A stretch of DNA of 64,000 nucleotides from Lacticaseibacillus mingshuiensis (GCF_016861785.1 NZ_BOLS01000005.1:62001-126000), one strand, 5' to 3'. Shown: positions 1 to 9,127, counted from the stretch's first letter. Translations and numbers: made by a program. The notes: generated by a model from the letters alone, not told the origin.

Positions 1-50
1 ACCCAGGTGTGACGGCCACGATTCGCGTGCACATCACCCAACAAAAATAA
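1..50 (+). CDS. rplI: 50S ribosomal protein L9, 3' end only
   Basis: The last 15 codons before the TAA at 48-50 read PGVTATIRVHITQQK. This matches the end of the C-terminal domain of ribosomal protein L9, which typically finishes with a pattern like V-T-A-x-(L/I)-x-V-x-V. The gene starts outside the window. L9 binds 23S rRNA in the large subunit. The rplI-dnaB order is the usual one in Firmicutes, which supports a call that would be weak on 15 residues alone. Confidence 0.75.
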   Translation, partial: PGVTATIRVHITQQK

Positions 51-61
51 TTGCCTGATTC

Positions 62-111
62 AAAGCCGCCGTTTTCGCCCATTATTTCCCGGGTGATAGG
101 TGGCTTTTTTT
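62..111 (+). terminator. Rho-independent terminator after rplI
   Basis: AAAGCCGCC at 62-70 pairs with GGTGGCTTT at 99-107 (one G-U pair), followed by a T run. It separates rplI from dnaB. Confidence 0.75.
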
Positions 112-200
112 ATTTTCCAGCGACAAGTTCGGCGGCTTTAGTTTGTCCTGGTTTTACTCTATACTGGTTAGGACACAGCAAACGGTGAGGAGCGACAAAG

Positions 201-1586
201 ATGGACGATCAACCGATTCAACGGCAAATGCCACAAAGTCTAGAAGCGGAGCAGGCCGTGCTCGGCGGTATTTTTTTGGACCCGGCGACCCTGGTCGATG
301 CAGCTGAACTGATTCAGCCCGAAGACTTCTATAAGCGCGCCCACCAGCTGATTTTTGCGGCGATGGCCGCGCTGTCTGAGGAAGGCTCGGCCATCGATGT
401 GGTCACCTTGCAGGACTATCTTGAGGCCCGCAATCAGTTGACGGACATCGGCGGGGTGCCGTATTTGCTCGAGCTGGCCGATGCCACGCCGACTGCGGCC
501 CATGTGCAATACTATGCGCAGATCATTGCGGACAAGGCACAGTTGCGGCGGCTGATTCAGACAGCCGAAAAGATCATCCGCCAGAGTTATGACGACCAAA
601 GCGATGTGGCCGGGCTGGTGGAAAACGCCGAAAATCAAATGATGCAGGTCGCCGATGTGGGGACGCGCGGCGGTTTTCGCTCGATCAAAGACGTCCTCAA
701 CTCCGCGGTCGCCGAGATCGACAAACTGTATCAAAACAAGCAGGAGATCACGGGACTGCCAACCGGTTTTCACGAGCTTGATAAGCTGACGACCGGGCTG
801 CACGAAGATGAATTGGTGATCTTGGCGGCGCGTCCCGCAGTCGGGAAAACCGCGTTCGCGCTGAATATCGCGCAAAATGTCGGGACCAAAACCGAGAAAA
901 CAGTCGCGCTGTTTAGCTTGGAAATGGGCGCCGAGTCCTTGGTCAACCGCATGCTTTGCGCGGAAGGCAGCATCGACGCCAACCACCTGCGCACCGGCCA
1001 ACTGTCGCAAGATGAATGGTCACATTTGGTGATCGCCATGGGGTCCTTGAGCCAGGCGAGCATCTACATCGATGACACCCCCGGCGTGCGCATGGCCCAG
1101 ATTCGCTCGCAATGCCTGCGCCTGGCCAAGGAACATGACCTCGGCCTGGTGATCATCGATTACCTGCAGCTGATTGAAGGCTCTGGCCAAGAGAACCGTC
1201 AGCAGGAAGTCTCCGCGATCTCGCGGCAGTTGAAGAAGCTGGCTAAGGAATTGCACGTGCCGGTGATCGCGCTGTCGCAGCTTTCCCGTGGCGTCGAACA
1301 GCGCCAGGACAAACGCCCTGTGTTGTCCGATATTCGTGAATCTGGGTCCATCGAGCAGGATGCGGACATCGTGGCCTTTTTGTACCGCGATGATTATTAC
1401 CGCGACGAAGAAGGCGACGATAACGCAGGCAAGCCGCATGAAGACGATGAGCAAAATGTTGGGCCGGTCGAAGTGATCGTGGAAAAAAACCGGTCCGGTG
1501 CGCGCGGCACGGTGAAGCTCTTATTCGTCAAATCCTACAACAAATTCAGTTCTATGGCGCCTGATGCCCAGGCGCCCACCCATTAA
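201..1586 (+). CDS. dnaB: Replicative DNA helicase DnaB
   Basis: 461 residues, the usual length for DnaB. This hexameric 5'-3' helicase unwinds DNA at the fork and binds primase through its N-terminal domain (about residues 10-110). A linker leads to the RecA-like ATPase, with Walker A ARPAVGKT near residue 210 and a Walker B ending in VIIDYLQLI. The motif RESGSIEQDADIV lies near residue 375. The ATG follows a strong ribosome site (GGTGAGGAG at 184-192). A -10-like TATACT at 160-165 lies upstream without a convincing -35. The gene is complete and shows nothing abnormal. Confidence 0.97.
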   Translation: MDDQPIQRQMPQSLEAEQAVLGGIFLDPATLVDAAELIQPEDFYKRAHQLIFAAMAALSEEGSAIDVVTLQDYLEARNQLTDIGGVPYLLELADATPTAAHVQYYAQIIADKAQLRRLIQTAEKIIRQSYDDQSDVAGLVENAENQMMQVADVGTRGGFRSIKDVLNSAVAEIDKLYQNKQEITGLPTGFHELDKLTTGLHEDELVILAARPAVGKTAFALNIAQNVGTKTEKTVALFSLEMGAESLVNRMLCAEGSIDANHLRTGQLSQDEWSHLVIAMGSLSQASIYIDDTPGVRMAQIRSQCLRLAKEHDLGLVIIDYLQLIEGSGQENRQQEVSAISRQLKKLAKELHVPVIALSQLSRGVEQRQDKRPVLSDIRESGSIEQDADIVAFLYRDDYYRDEEGDDNAGKPHEDDEQNVGPVEVIVEKNRSGARGTVKLLFVKSYNKFSSMAPDAQAPTH

Positions 1587-1591
1587 CGGAA

Positions 1592-1703
1592 GTGGGTCAA
1601 ATGTCGTTTTTGGGTCCGACAGGTAAGCGTTCCAAGCGCCTGGTCCGAACTTAGGACCAGGTGATTGGAGCCTTAGCTGCTCGGATCCGGACATTTGGCC
1701 CAC
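1592..1703. repeat. 112-bp imperfect palindrome, diverged member of the hairpin repeat family
   Basis: GTGGGTCAAATGTC (1592-1605) pairs with GACATTTGGCCCAC (1690-1703), and pairing continues inward with few interruptions to a central stem GGTCC/GGACC with loop GAACTTA. The loop CGAACTTAG resembles CGTTCTTAG in the array at 43.5 kb, and the 3' arm (CTTAGCTGCTCGGATCC) aligns with GTTAGATGCCTCAGACC there. I therefore group it with that family as a diverged copy. It lacks a T run, so it is not a simple terminator. Confidence 0.7.
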
Positions 1704-1763
1704 GACACTGCTGTAGCATTGCGTGTGCTTTAATGGAACAAGCAACACGTCTATTTTTGGGAG

Positions 1764-2933
1764 GTGATCGCGATCGATGCGATCTTGATGAGTTTGATGG
1801 CGGCACTCAACGAAAAGCTGCTGATCAATGTCTATCAGCGAGATACCGATGATTTTTACACGGGCTATGTCCAGGCGCTCGGCAGCAATGCCGTGATTCT
1901 GTCGACCTATAATGACGCCGGTATCAGTGATGGCGCCGTTTTGCTGACCTTTAACGCGATCGAGCAGGTCGAATTTGCTGGCGCGGATCTCGATGACATG
2001 GACTTTCGCATTGACCTAGCGGAAAGGGCACATTTCCTCACCCTTGAGGAGCCAGCGACGCTCAAGTTCGATCCGACCCAGGACCTGCTGCAGCAATTGG
2101 CACAGCAGGCCCAGGCCAGCCAACAGGTCGTGATGGTGATTCTGGCTGACGATGACTCGTTTCTGGAAGGCCAGATCACCAGCGTGTTTGAGGATCGCTT
2201 CACGCTGTCTGTTTTCAATAAGTACAATTACACCGATGTGCGCGTGATGCAGATCGATTGCTCCGACGTACTGGTCGTGGAATTTGCCGGCCTGGACCTG
2301 TTTCTTGAGACGCAGCTGGTGGCGCAGCGCGCGCACCTGGTGCATCAAAAATCGGAGCTGCACCTCAACAACGGCCAGCTGGCGCCGATCTTGGCTGACG
2401 CGGAAAAAAGTGGCGCGATGCTGGCCGCGATTCCGCGGGATAATGAGGATCAGTTTTACATCGGCACGGTCAAGGCGCTCAATCACGGGGTCGTCGTGCT
2501 GTCGCTGCTGGACATGGCGGCTCAGTTTGGCGGCTATGTGGCCCTGCGCATCGCCGCGCTTCAGAGCCTGATTACCGCCTCGGATTACCTGCAGACCATC
2601 GCCTTTTACCGGCAGTGGGATGAGGCACATGATTTTACCCAGCAACCGGTCCTGAATGCGGATCGTGATTTTGACAACACCGCCGAACTGATTCCCAGTC
2701 TGGTGAGCGAAGCCGCGGCTTTTCAGCGGGTGATCCGGGTGCGGGCCGCCACTGAAGAGGACCATTTGATGGGCATTCCCCAGGAGGTCTCGGCGACTGG
2801 CTTTGTGATGCGCCTGACTGATGGCGGGGAACCGGAAAACGTGCCAGTGGCCTTTGATGACGTCTTGGAACTCGCTTTTGGCCATATTTTCGCCTATATC
2901 GCCGAGGAGACGTTGCATCAAGACGGCCGTTGA
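1764..2933 (+). CDS. Hypothetical protein made of four similar repeats, between dnaB and purA
   Basis: About 380-389 residues; I do not recognise a named family. Four segments follow one pattern: a hydrophobic strand, an acidic turn, F-x-x-G-x-(V/I), a stretch of V/I/L strands, then an acidic or glycine turn and an I/V-E-F-type ending. They centre near residues 15-80, 112-180, 210-280 and 310-380. The strand-rich 65-75-residue unit recalls small Sm/SH3-like barrels, but that is only inference. There is no signal peptide or membrane segment, so it is probably cytoplasmic. The start is uncertain: GTG 1764 is next to the GGGAGG site (1759-1763), and TTG 1785 and ATG 1788 are in frame. A terminator follows at 2957. 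Confidence 0.75.
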   Translation: MIAIDAILMSLMAALNEKLLINVYQRDTDDFYTGYVQALGSNAVILSTYNDAGISDGAVLLTFNAIEQVEFAGADLDDMDFRIDLAERAHFLTLEEPATLKFDPTQDLLQQLAQQAQASQQVVMVILADDDSFLEGQITSVFEDRFTLSVFNKYNYTDVRVMQIDCSDVLVVEFAGLDLFLETQLVAQRAHLVHQKSELHLNNGQLAPILADAEKSGAMLAAIPRDNEDQFYIGTVKALNHGVVVLSLLDMAAQFGGYVALRIAALQSLITASDYLQTIAFYRQWDEAHDFTQQPVLNADRDFDNTAELIPSLVSEAAAFQRVIRVRAATEEDHLMGIPQEVSATGFVMRLTDGGEPENVPVAFDDVLELAFGHIFAYIAEETLHQDGR

Positions 2934-2956
2934 TATTCGTGAATAACCGATGCATG

Positions 2957-2987
2957 AAAAACCCGAACAATTTTTGTTCGGGTTTTT
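2957..2987 (+). terminator. Terminator that also contains a PurBox-like sequence
   Basis: AAAACCCGAACA pairs with TGTTCGGGTTTT around a short loop and is followed by Ts. The left arm plus loop, AAACCCGAACAAT, fits the PurR box consensus AWWWCCGAACWWT at 12 of 13 positions. It lies about 130 bp upstream of purA. It may serve only as a terminator; a regulatory role is inference. Confidence 0.8.
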
Positions 2988-3013
2988 GCGTTTATCAAAA
3001 CATAAATCCACTT

Positions 3014-3059
3014 ATCATTCGGAAATTGCCTTGCGAGAACCGCCTCGGATTGGTAGAAT
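3014..3059 (+). promoter_or_regulatory. purA promoter with PurBox-like site
   Basis: TTGCGA (3031-3036), a 17-bp spacer and TAGAAT (3054-3059) make a good sigma-A promoter. Just upstream, ATCATTCGGAAAT (3014-3026) is, on the reverse strand, an 11/13 match to the PurBox. The same sequence with one change recurs in front of the purine permease at 36396-36408, which supports shared PurR control. Confidence 0.72.
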
Positions 3060-3105
3060 ATCTTCTGGCGGCTTGGCCGACCAAATATGTTAGGAGCGAC
3101 AAAAT

Positions 3106-4398
3106 ATGGGCACAGTAGTGATCGTCGGAACGCAGTGGGGCGACGAAGGCAAAGGGAAGATCACGGATTTTCTCAGCGAAGGCGCACGCATCATCAGCCG
3201 TTATCAAGGCGGGGACAACGCCGGCCACACGATTCACAACAACGGCCAAGTTTACAAACTTCGGCTGATTCCCTCAGGTATCTTGTATCCGCACCAGCTG
3301 TCAGTGATTGGCAACGGTGTGGTCGTCAATCCGAAGAGCTTGGTCGAAGAGCTCGCTTATTTGGCAGAAAAGGGCGTTGATCCTAGCAACCTGCGCATCT
3401 CAGACCGCGCGCATGTGATTCTGCCTTACCATATCGCCCTCGACAAGCTGCAGGAAGCGGCCAAGGGCGCCAATAAGATCGGCACCACTAATCGCGGCAT
3501 CGGCCCGGCTTACATGGACAAGGCCTCGCGCGTCGGCATCCGCATCGCCGACCTTTTGGATAAGGAGATCTTTGCGGAGCGGCTGCGCCAGAATCTCGCC
3601 GAAAAGAATAAGGAATTCACGAAACTCTACGGCGCCGAACCGATGGCCTTCGACGATATTTTTGAAGAATATTATGGCTACGGCCAACAGATCAAAAAAT
3701 ATGTATGTGACACTTCAGTCGTGCTGAACGACGCGATCGACCAAGGCGAAAACGTGCTCTTTGAAGGGGCGCAAGGCGTGATGCTCGACATCGACCAAGG
3801 CACCTACCCATTTGTCACCTCGTCTAACCCGGCCGGCGGGGTCACCATTGGCGCCGGCGTGGGGGCCAGCAAGATCGACCGCGTTGTCGGCGTTGCCAAG
3901 GCGTACACCTCGCGTGTCGGCGACGGGCCATTTCCGACCGAACAGCTCAACGCAGACGGCGATTTTATCCGGGAAGCGGGCCATGAATACGGCACCGTCA
4001 CCGGCCGGCCGCGGCGCATCGGCTGGTTCGATGCGGTGGTCGTTCGCCATTCCCGGCGCGTCGCCGGGGTCACCGACCTGTGCCTCAATTCGGTCGATGT
4101 CCTGACCGGCTTGAAGACTGTCAAGATCTGCACGGCCTATGAACGCAACGGCGAGACGATCTACCATTATCCGGCGTCGCTGAAGGAGCTGGCTGAGTGC
4201 AAGCCGGTCTATGAGGAAATGCCAGGCTGGGACGAGGACATCACCCAGGCGAAAACACTGGCCGACCTGCCCGTGAATGCGCGGCATTACATCGAGCGTA
4301 TCGCGGAATTGATCAATGTCGACCTGCTGACGTTCTCAGTTGGGCCGGATCGTGATCAGACCAACATCCTGGCCAATATCTGGGATAAATTCAACTAA
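3106..4398 (+). CDS. purA: Adenylosuccinate synthetase
   Basis: 430 residues, standard length. PurA condenses IMP and aspartate using GTP to give adenylosuccinate, the first committed step to AMP, in the cytosol. The N-terminal signature [11 protein letters not shown] near residues 8-18 carries the P-loop, and NAGHTI follows near residue 40. The C-terminal part contains [11 protein letters not shown] and SVGPDRDQT (GTP-site region). The ATG is preceded by AGGAG at 3092-3096. It has its own promoter with a PurBox and a terminator just after the stop, so it is probably monocistronic. Confidence 0.98.
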   Translation: MGTVVIVGTQWGDEGKGKITDFLSEGARIISRYQGGDNAGHTIHNNGQVYKLRLIPSGILYPHQLSVIGNGVVVNPKSLVEELAYLAEKGVDPSNLRISDRAHVILPYHIALDKLQEAAKGANKIGTTNRGIGPAYMDKASRVGIRIADLLDKEIFAERLRQNLAEKNKEFTKLYGAEPMAFDDIFEEYYGYGQQIKKYVCDTSVVLNDAIDQGENVLFEGAQGVMLDIDQGTYPFVTSSNPAGGVTIGAGVGASKIDRVVGVAKAYTSRVGDGPFPTEQLNADGDFIREAGHEYGTVTGRPRRIGWFDAVVVRHSRRVAGVTDLCLNSVDVLTGLKTVKICTAYERNGETIYHYPASLKELAECKPVYEEMPGWDEDITQAKTLADLPVNARHYIERIAELINVDLLTFSVGPDRDQTNILANIWDKFN

Positions 4399-4402
4399 TT
4401 TT

Positions 4403-4447
4403 AGAATCAAAAAACCGACTCACGTCACCTGAGCCGGTTTTTTGATT
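4403..4447. terminator. Bidirectional terminator between purA and the ABC exporter
   Basis: AATCAAAAAACCGACTCA pairs with TGAGCCGGTTTTTTGATT. A and T runs on both sides let it end purA (plus) and the converging exporter operon (minus). Confidence 0.88.
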
Positions 4448-4452
4448 CTTGC

Positions 4453-6243
4453 TTAAAGTGATTGCAGCATGCGGTATTGAGCCTCATACAATGAGAAGTA
4501 TTCGCCGCGTTTTTTCATCAATTCCTGATGACTGCCGCGTTCGACGATCTCACCGTGGTTGACCACCATGATCTGGTCCGCGTTTTGAATGGTCGACAGG
4601 CGGTGGGCGATGATGAAGCTCGTCCGGCCTTCCAGCAGGCGGTTCAGGCCAGCCTGGAGCAGCAGTTCGGTCTGCGTATCGATCGCCGCAGTCGCCTCAT
4701 CGAGAATGAGGATCTTCGGGTCGGCGAGCAGTGTCCGGGCAAACGCGATCAGCTGGCGCTGGCCGGCTGACAAGGTCGAGCCGCGCTCCTGCACCTCGGT
4801 GTGATACCCCTGCGGCATGTCGCGGATAAAGTCATCCGCCCGCACGACCTTCGCGGCAGCGATGACCTCTTCCTCTGTGGCGTCGAGCTTGCCATAGCGG
4901 ATGTTTTCGAGAATGGTGCCGGAGAAAATGAAGGTATCCTGCAGCATCACGCCCATTTGGCTCCGCAGCGACTTGAGTGTCACCCGGGAAATATCGACGC
5001 CATCGATATCGACTTCGCCTTCCGTCACGTTATAGAAGCGCGATAGGAGGTTGATGACGGTGGATTTCCCCGCCCCGGTCGGCCCGACCAAGGCAACGGT
5101 CTCCCCGGGCGCGGCGTGGAAGCTGACGTGTTTCAGAATCATCGGCGTGTCCTCTTCATATTTGAAGGAAACATCCTTGAATTCCACATCGCCATGAATC
5201 GGTGGCAGGTCAAAACTGTCTGGCAGGTCCTTGACCTCAGGCTCTTCATCCATCGTTTCAAAGATTCGTTCCAGATAGGCGGTGGCCGTGATCAGGGAGT
5301 TGTAGAAGTTCCCGATATCGATCACGGGGTTCCAGAAGTTGGCGACGTAACCCATGAACGCGATCAGCGTCCCGGTAGTCACATCGACGCCGCCCCATTG
5401 CGTGATGCCGATGTAGTAGATCAGCGCCGTGGTGAGGGTGGAGATGTTTTGCACCCCAGGCCACAATGCCCATTGTACGCGAATCGCATGCATAAAGGAG
5501 CTGCGGTATTCGTTGGCCACATGATCGAAGGTCGCACTGGCGTTGTCCTCTTGGGCGAACCCTTGAGTGACCTTGATGCCGGCGATACTTTCATGGATGT
5601 AGGCGTTCATGTTCGACTGCTTGTTGGACAGCTCACGATACGCCTTACGTTGCTGAATCTGCACGATGCGCGTCCAGACCAGCAAGATCGGGATCAGCGC
5701 CAAGCTCCACAGGGCGAGCTTCCAGTTGATGCTGACCATGAAGATCAACGTGACGACCAGCAGGATGATGTCGTTGATCAGGTTGATCAAGCCGTTGGAC
5801 AAGAGATCTGACAAGGTGTTGATGTAATTGACGACACGAATCAGGATCTTGCCATGCGGGCGTGAGTCAAAGTAGGAAAACGGGAGCTCCTGCAAATGGT
5901 CGAAGATATCGGAACGCATATCTTTGAGCATGTCCTGGCCGACTTCGGTGATCGTCCAGATGCGGTAGCGATAGCAGAAAAAGGTGATGATCAGCAAGGC
6001 GGCAAAGATGCCCGTCAAAAGCCAAAGCAGCGAGAGATTTTTCTGCGGAATGGCCTGGTCGATGGCGACCTTCGTCAGGTATGGGCCAAGGGTGCCGGCC
6101 AAACTGCCGAGAATCAAGGTGCCCAGCACCAAGGCGAGCTTGGTCAGATACGGCACAAGATAGCGGCCAAGGCGGCGATAATAGCTCCAGTTAAAGGTCT
6201 CTTGCAGCTCTTCATCTTCATCGAATGTATTACGCTTCGCCAT
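4453..6243 (-). CDS. ABC exporter half-transporter, subunit with the catalytic glutamate
   Basis: 596 residues: six membrane helices (about residues 30-320), then a nucleotide-binding domain. Walker A GPTGAGKST lies near 384, signature LSAGQRQ near 489, Walker B ILILDEAT with the normal catalytic Glu near 509, and the switch His in AHRLS near 545. The signature is LSAGQ instead of LSGGQ. Its start overlaps the end of the upstream half-transporter by 14 bp, and that partner has a defective site, so the two should form a heterodimeric multidrug-type exporter like LmrCD or BmrCD. The substrate is unknown. Drugs, lipids or peptides are possible. Confidence 0.93.
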   Translation of the reverse strand: MAKRNTFDEDEELQETFNWSYYRRLGRYLVPYLTKLALVLGTLILGSLAGTLGPYLTKVAIDQAIPQKNLSLLWLLTGIFAALLIITFFCYRYRIWTITEVGQDMLKDMRSDIFDHLQELPFSYFDSRPHGKILIRVVNYINTLSDLLSNGLINLINDIILLVVTLIFMVSINWKLALWSLALIPILLVWTRIVQIQQRKAYRELSNKQSNMNAYIHESIAGIKVTQGFAQEDNASATFDHVANEYRSSFMHAIRVQWALWPGVQNISTLTTALIYYIGITQWGGVDVTTGTLIAFMGYVANFWNPVIDIGNFYNSLITATAYLERIFETMDEEPEVKDLPDSFDLPPIHGDVEFKDVSFKYEEDTPMILKHVSFHAAPGETVALVGPTGAGKSTVINLLSRFYNVTEGEVDIDGVDISRVTLKSLRSQMGVMLQDTFIFSGTILENIRYGKLDATEEEVIAAAKVVRADDFIRDMPQGYHTEVQERGSTLSAGQRQLIAFARTLLADPKILILDEATAAIDTQTELLLQAGLNRLLEGRTSFIIAHRLSTIQNADQIMVVNHGEIVERGSHQELMKKRGEYFSLYEAQYRMLQSL

Positions 6244-7990
6244 TTGACTCGCCTCCCTTCACACCTAATGCCCCGAGTTGTTTCTGATACGTATCAAAGT
6301 AATAGCCGTGCTTGGCGATCAATTCATCATGCGTCCCGCGCTCGATGATGTCGCCGTGTTTCAGCACGATGATCTGATCGGCGTGCCGCAACGAACTGAT
6401 GCGCGTGGCGATGATGAACGTCGTCTTCTTTTGCGTGATCGGCGACAATTTCTTTTGAATCTCCGCCTCGGTCTCCATGTCCAGCGCTGAGGTCGTGTCA
6501 TCCAAAATCAGAATCGATGGATTTTTGACCAGCGCGCGGGTCAGCGAGATCCGCTGTTTTTGCCCGCCGGACAGGCCAACCCCACGCTCGCCGACCACGG
6601 TGTCATAGCCATCCGGCATTTCCGCGATGAACTGCGACGCATCGGCGACATCCGCCATGTGCTGAATCAGCTGCGGCTCAGCCTGCCGGTTCCCGTAAGA
6701 GATATTGTCCTGAATCGTATCGGAAAATAGAAACAGGTCCTGCATGACGATCGTGATCTGGTCGCGCAACTGCCGAACTGGCCAGTCCTTCGCGTTTTTC
6801 CCATCGATCAGGACCTCGCCTGATGTCGGGTCATAGAACCGGGCGATCAAGTTCATCAGCGTCGATTTCCCAGACCCCGTCTCGCCGAGAATGCCCATGG
6901 TCTCACCAGGCTTGACGGTGAAGCTGATGTCATGCAGCACTGGCACTTCCGGCGCATCGGCATACTCGAAGTTGACATGGTCGAAGGTCACATACCCTTG
7001 CAGCTTCTGGTAATGCTCGCTGTCCTGCACCGGAATGGACGACTTGGCCCCCAGCATCCGCCGAATTTTGATCGTCGAGGCGGAAAAACGCTGGACATCG
7101 TTGATCAACCAGCCGCTCATCCGCATCGGCTGGTTCAACATCCACAAAAAGCCGTTGAACGCGACCAGATCGCCAAGCGTCATGGACCCTTTGATGACGA
7201 GGAACCCGCCGAGAATCAGGACGATCACCGACAGCATCGACGCGAGAATGTCCAGTGGCGGCAGGTAGCGCCGAGAAACCCGGGCGGCATCCATGTTGCG
7301 GGCCTTATACGCGTCGTTGAGCTTGTTGAACTTCTCAATTTCGTATGGTTCGCGAGTGAACGCCTTGACGACACGGTTCCCGGAAATGTTTTCCTCGACC
7401 ATTGAGTTGAGGTGCGCGAAGGCTTCACGAATCTGGAAATACACCGGATGCGCCTCATTGCTCATGTGCATGGTCAGAAACCCGATGAACGGGGTCAGGG
7501 CGGCCAAGGCCAGCGTTAGCGGCCAGTTGATGCTACCCATGACCAAGATCGCGGTGACGAACCACAGCACACATTCGATCAGGTTGTAACTGTCCCAAGC
7601 CACAAAGTTGCGAATCGCGTCCATATCCCCGGTCATCCGGGCCATGATATCGCCGGTGGAGACATTGTTGAAAAATGTGAAGTCCAGCTTCTGCAGCTTT
7701 TCAAACAAGTCGTGGCGAATGTCCCACATCACGTTTTGCCCGACTTGTTCGAAGATGACCTGATAAATGTAGCGCACGATGGTCCGACCCAGCGTGACGC
7801 CAATCATGATCAGCAAAAACGGCACGAGTCGCTCGGTGTGTCCTTGGCCGATGACCTGGTCGATGATCCAGCCGCCAATGAGGGGCGCGACCACGATCGC
7901 CGCGGCATTGACGAAAATAAGCAGGGTGGCAGGAATCAGCAATTTCATATTGCGCCGAATGTACTGCCAGACCCATTGAAAGGTACCCAT
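6230..7990 (-). CDS. ABC exporter half-transporter, subunit with degenerate ATPase residues
   Basis: 586 residues from the ATG at 7990, chosen because GGAGGTG sits 5 bases upstream; an ORF extension to 8047 lacks such a site. Six membrane helices precede a nucleotide-binding domain with Walker A GETGSGKST near residue 367 and signature LSGGQKQR. Walker B is ILILDDTT (Asp for the catalytic Glu, near 490), and the switch is ATRISS (Thr for His, near 527). Losing both residues in one subunit is the known mark of asymmetric heterodimeric exporters. It is the first gene of a two-gene operon and divergent from the AraC-type gene. Confidence 0.93.
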   Translation of the reverse strand: MGTFQWVWQYIRRNMKLLIPATLLIFVNAAAIVVAPLIGGWIIDQVIGQGHTERLVPFLLIMIGVTLGRTIVRYIYQVIFEQVGQNVMWDIRHDLFEKLQKLDFTFFNNVSTGDIMARMTGDMDAIRNFVAWDSYNLIECVLWFVTAILVMGSINWPLTLALAALTPFIGFLTMHMSNEAHPVYFQIREAFAHLNSMVEENISGNRVVKAFTREPYEIEKFNKLNDAYKARNMDAARVSRRYLPPLDILASMLSVIVLILGGFLVIKGSMTLGDLVAFNGFLWMLNQPMRMSGWLINDVQRFSASTIKIRRMLGAKSSIPVQDSEHYQKLQGYVTFDHVNFEYADAPEVPVLHDISFTVKPGETMGILGETGSGKSTLMNLIARFYDPTSGEVLIDGKNAKDWPVRQLRDQITIVMQDLFLFSDTIQDNISYGNRQAEPQLIQHMADVADASQFIAEMPDGYDTVVGERGVGLSGGQKQRISLTRALVKNPSILILDDTTSALDMETEAEIQKKLSPITQKKTTFIIATRISSLRHADQIIVLKHGDIIERGTHDELIAKHGYYFDTYQKQLGALGVKGGESNGEA

Positions 7991-8121
7991 AATTACACCT
8001 CCGAGGCTGAGCGGGACCGACGCCCAATGCGTCGCGCGCCCAGCCATTTGTTCATGTGGCTATTATGAGGGAACTAGCTGAGACATGAATGGACTATTTT
8101 GTCTGTTTCCTTGTGTTTTTA

Positions 8122-8130
8122 TGCTAAAAT
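8122..8130 (+). promoter_or_regulatory. Extended -10 element for the AraC-type gene
   Basis: TGCTAAAAT is a TGn-extended -10 element. A weak TTGTCT lies upstream at 8099-8104 with a long spacer. It is 66 bp before the chosen start codon. Confidence 0.4.
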
Positions 8131-8195
8131 CAATGCGAAAGCGGTTCATCAGCAGTCGAGCAGGGTTTTCGGCAGGTGCCGCAGGGAGTAGACCA

Positions 8196-9029
8196 ATGAT
8201 CGATCTAAAAAGTTTCTCGCCGGATGTGCTGTATGCCTTCGCATACATGAATGAAGGGGAAGACACTAGTAAATATCACGAACATGATTTTCCGGAATTA
8301 TCGGTGATGTTAGAAGGGTTCTCGGATTACACGATCGAAGGCCACCAGATTCGGGTGCAGCAAGGCCAGGCGGTGCTGTTGAACCCGCATGTGCATCACA
8401 ACGAGCACCAACCGGCGGGCAGCCATAGCTACCAGCTGTACATCGGCTTTCGCCATGTCGTTTTGCCTGGGCTGACGCCGGACCATTTTCCGTTCAAAGA
8501 TCCGGTATTGCGCCTGGAAGACCAGCAGCCGCTGTTTTTCAACATTGCCCAGCGCATCATTGGGGAGGTCAAACAGCGGTCGGCGTTTGGCCACGACCTC
8601 TTGCTGCAGGCCTATGTGACGGAGTTGGTCTGCATTCTGATGCGGGCGCTGCCTGACAACGCGGTCGCCGATGATCACCTCACGATCAGCGACAGCGAGA
8701 CGAGCACCGAGCAGCAGGCGATGGTCTCAAGCGCCGCCTACTATCTGGATGCCCATTTTGCCGAGGACCTGACGTTGGCGCGAGTCGCCGATTACCTGCA
8801 TGTCTCGGAGGCCCATCTGTCGCGGACGTTCAAGCAGCTCAAGGGTCAAAGTCCGATGACTTATCTGATGCAGGTCCGGCTTGCCCACGCCCAAAAGATT
8901 CTGGGGGAGACGGACTTGCCGATCAAAGATGTGGCGGCCAGTGTCGGTTACCACGATCCCTTTTATTTCAGTCGTTTATATAAGAAGGTATTCGGCTCTG
9001 CCCCGTCGTACGGGAAGGAACGCGCCTAA
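8196..9029 (+). CDS. AraC-family transcriptional regulator
   Basis: 277 residues from the ATG at 8196, which follows GGGAG by 7 bases; an upstream in-frame ATG at 8085 has no ribosome site. The N-terminal half (to about residue 140) is a cupin-like sensing domain with HEHDFPELS and HVHHNEHQ, typical of sugar- or metabolite-sensing members. The last 100 residues hold two helix-turn-helix motifs, ending with the signature GYHDPFYFSRLYKKVFG. It is divergent from the ABC exporter, so control of that operon is a reasonable inference, although sugar uptake genes are the commoner targets. Confidence 0.92.
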   Translation: MIDLKSFSPDVLYAFAYMNEGEDTSKYHEHDFPELSVMLEGFSDYTIEGHQIRVQQGQAVLLNPHVHHNEHQPAGSHSYQLYIGFRHVVLPGLTPDHFPFKDPVLRLEDQQPLFFNIAQRIIGEVKQRSAFGHDLLLQAYVTELVCILMRALPDNAVADDHLTISDSETSTEQQAMVSSAAYYLDAHFAEDLTLARVADYLHVSEAHLSRTFKQLKGQSPMTYLMQVRLAHAQKILGETDLPIKDVAASVGYHDPFYFSRLYKKVFGSAPSYGKERA

Positions 9030-9033
9030 CTGG

Positions 9034-9069
9034 AAGCACACTTACGTTGAGCGGTAAGCGTGCTTTTTT
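9034..9069 (+). terminator. Terminator after the AraC-type gene
   Basis: AAGCACACTTAC pairs with GTAAGCGTGCTT (one mismatch-tolerant G-U), followed by a T run. Confidence 0.85.
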
Positions 9070-9127
9070 ATTTGCTTATAAAATAACTGTATAGAAAACA
9101 ACAAACAAATAAATTTCAATGAAATCG

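Noticed and set aside
1592-1703. Simple intrinsic terminator of dnaB
   Set aside because: The hairpin is far longer than needed and has no T run on either strand.
2016-3011. 331-codon minus-strand ORF over the four-repeat protein
   Set aside because: It would begin inside the purA leader. It shows no motif, and the plus-strand frame has repeated domains and acidic turns expected of a real protein.
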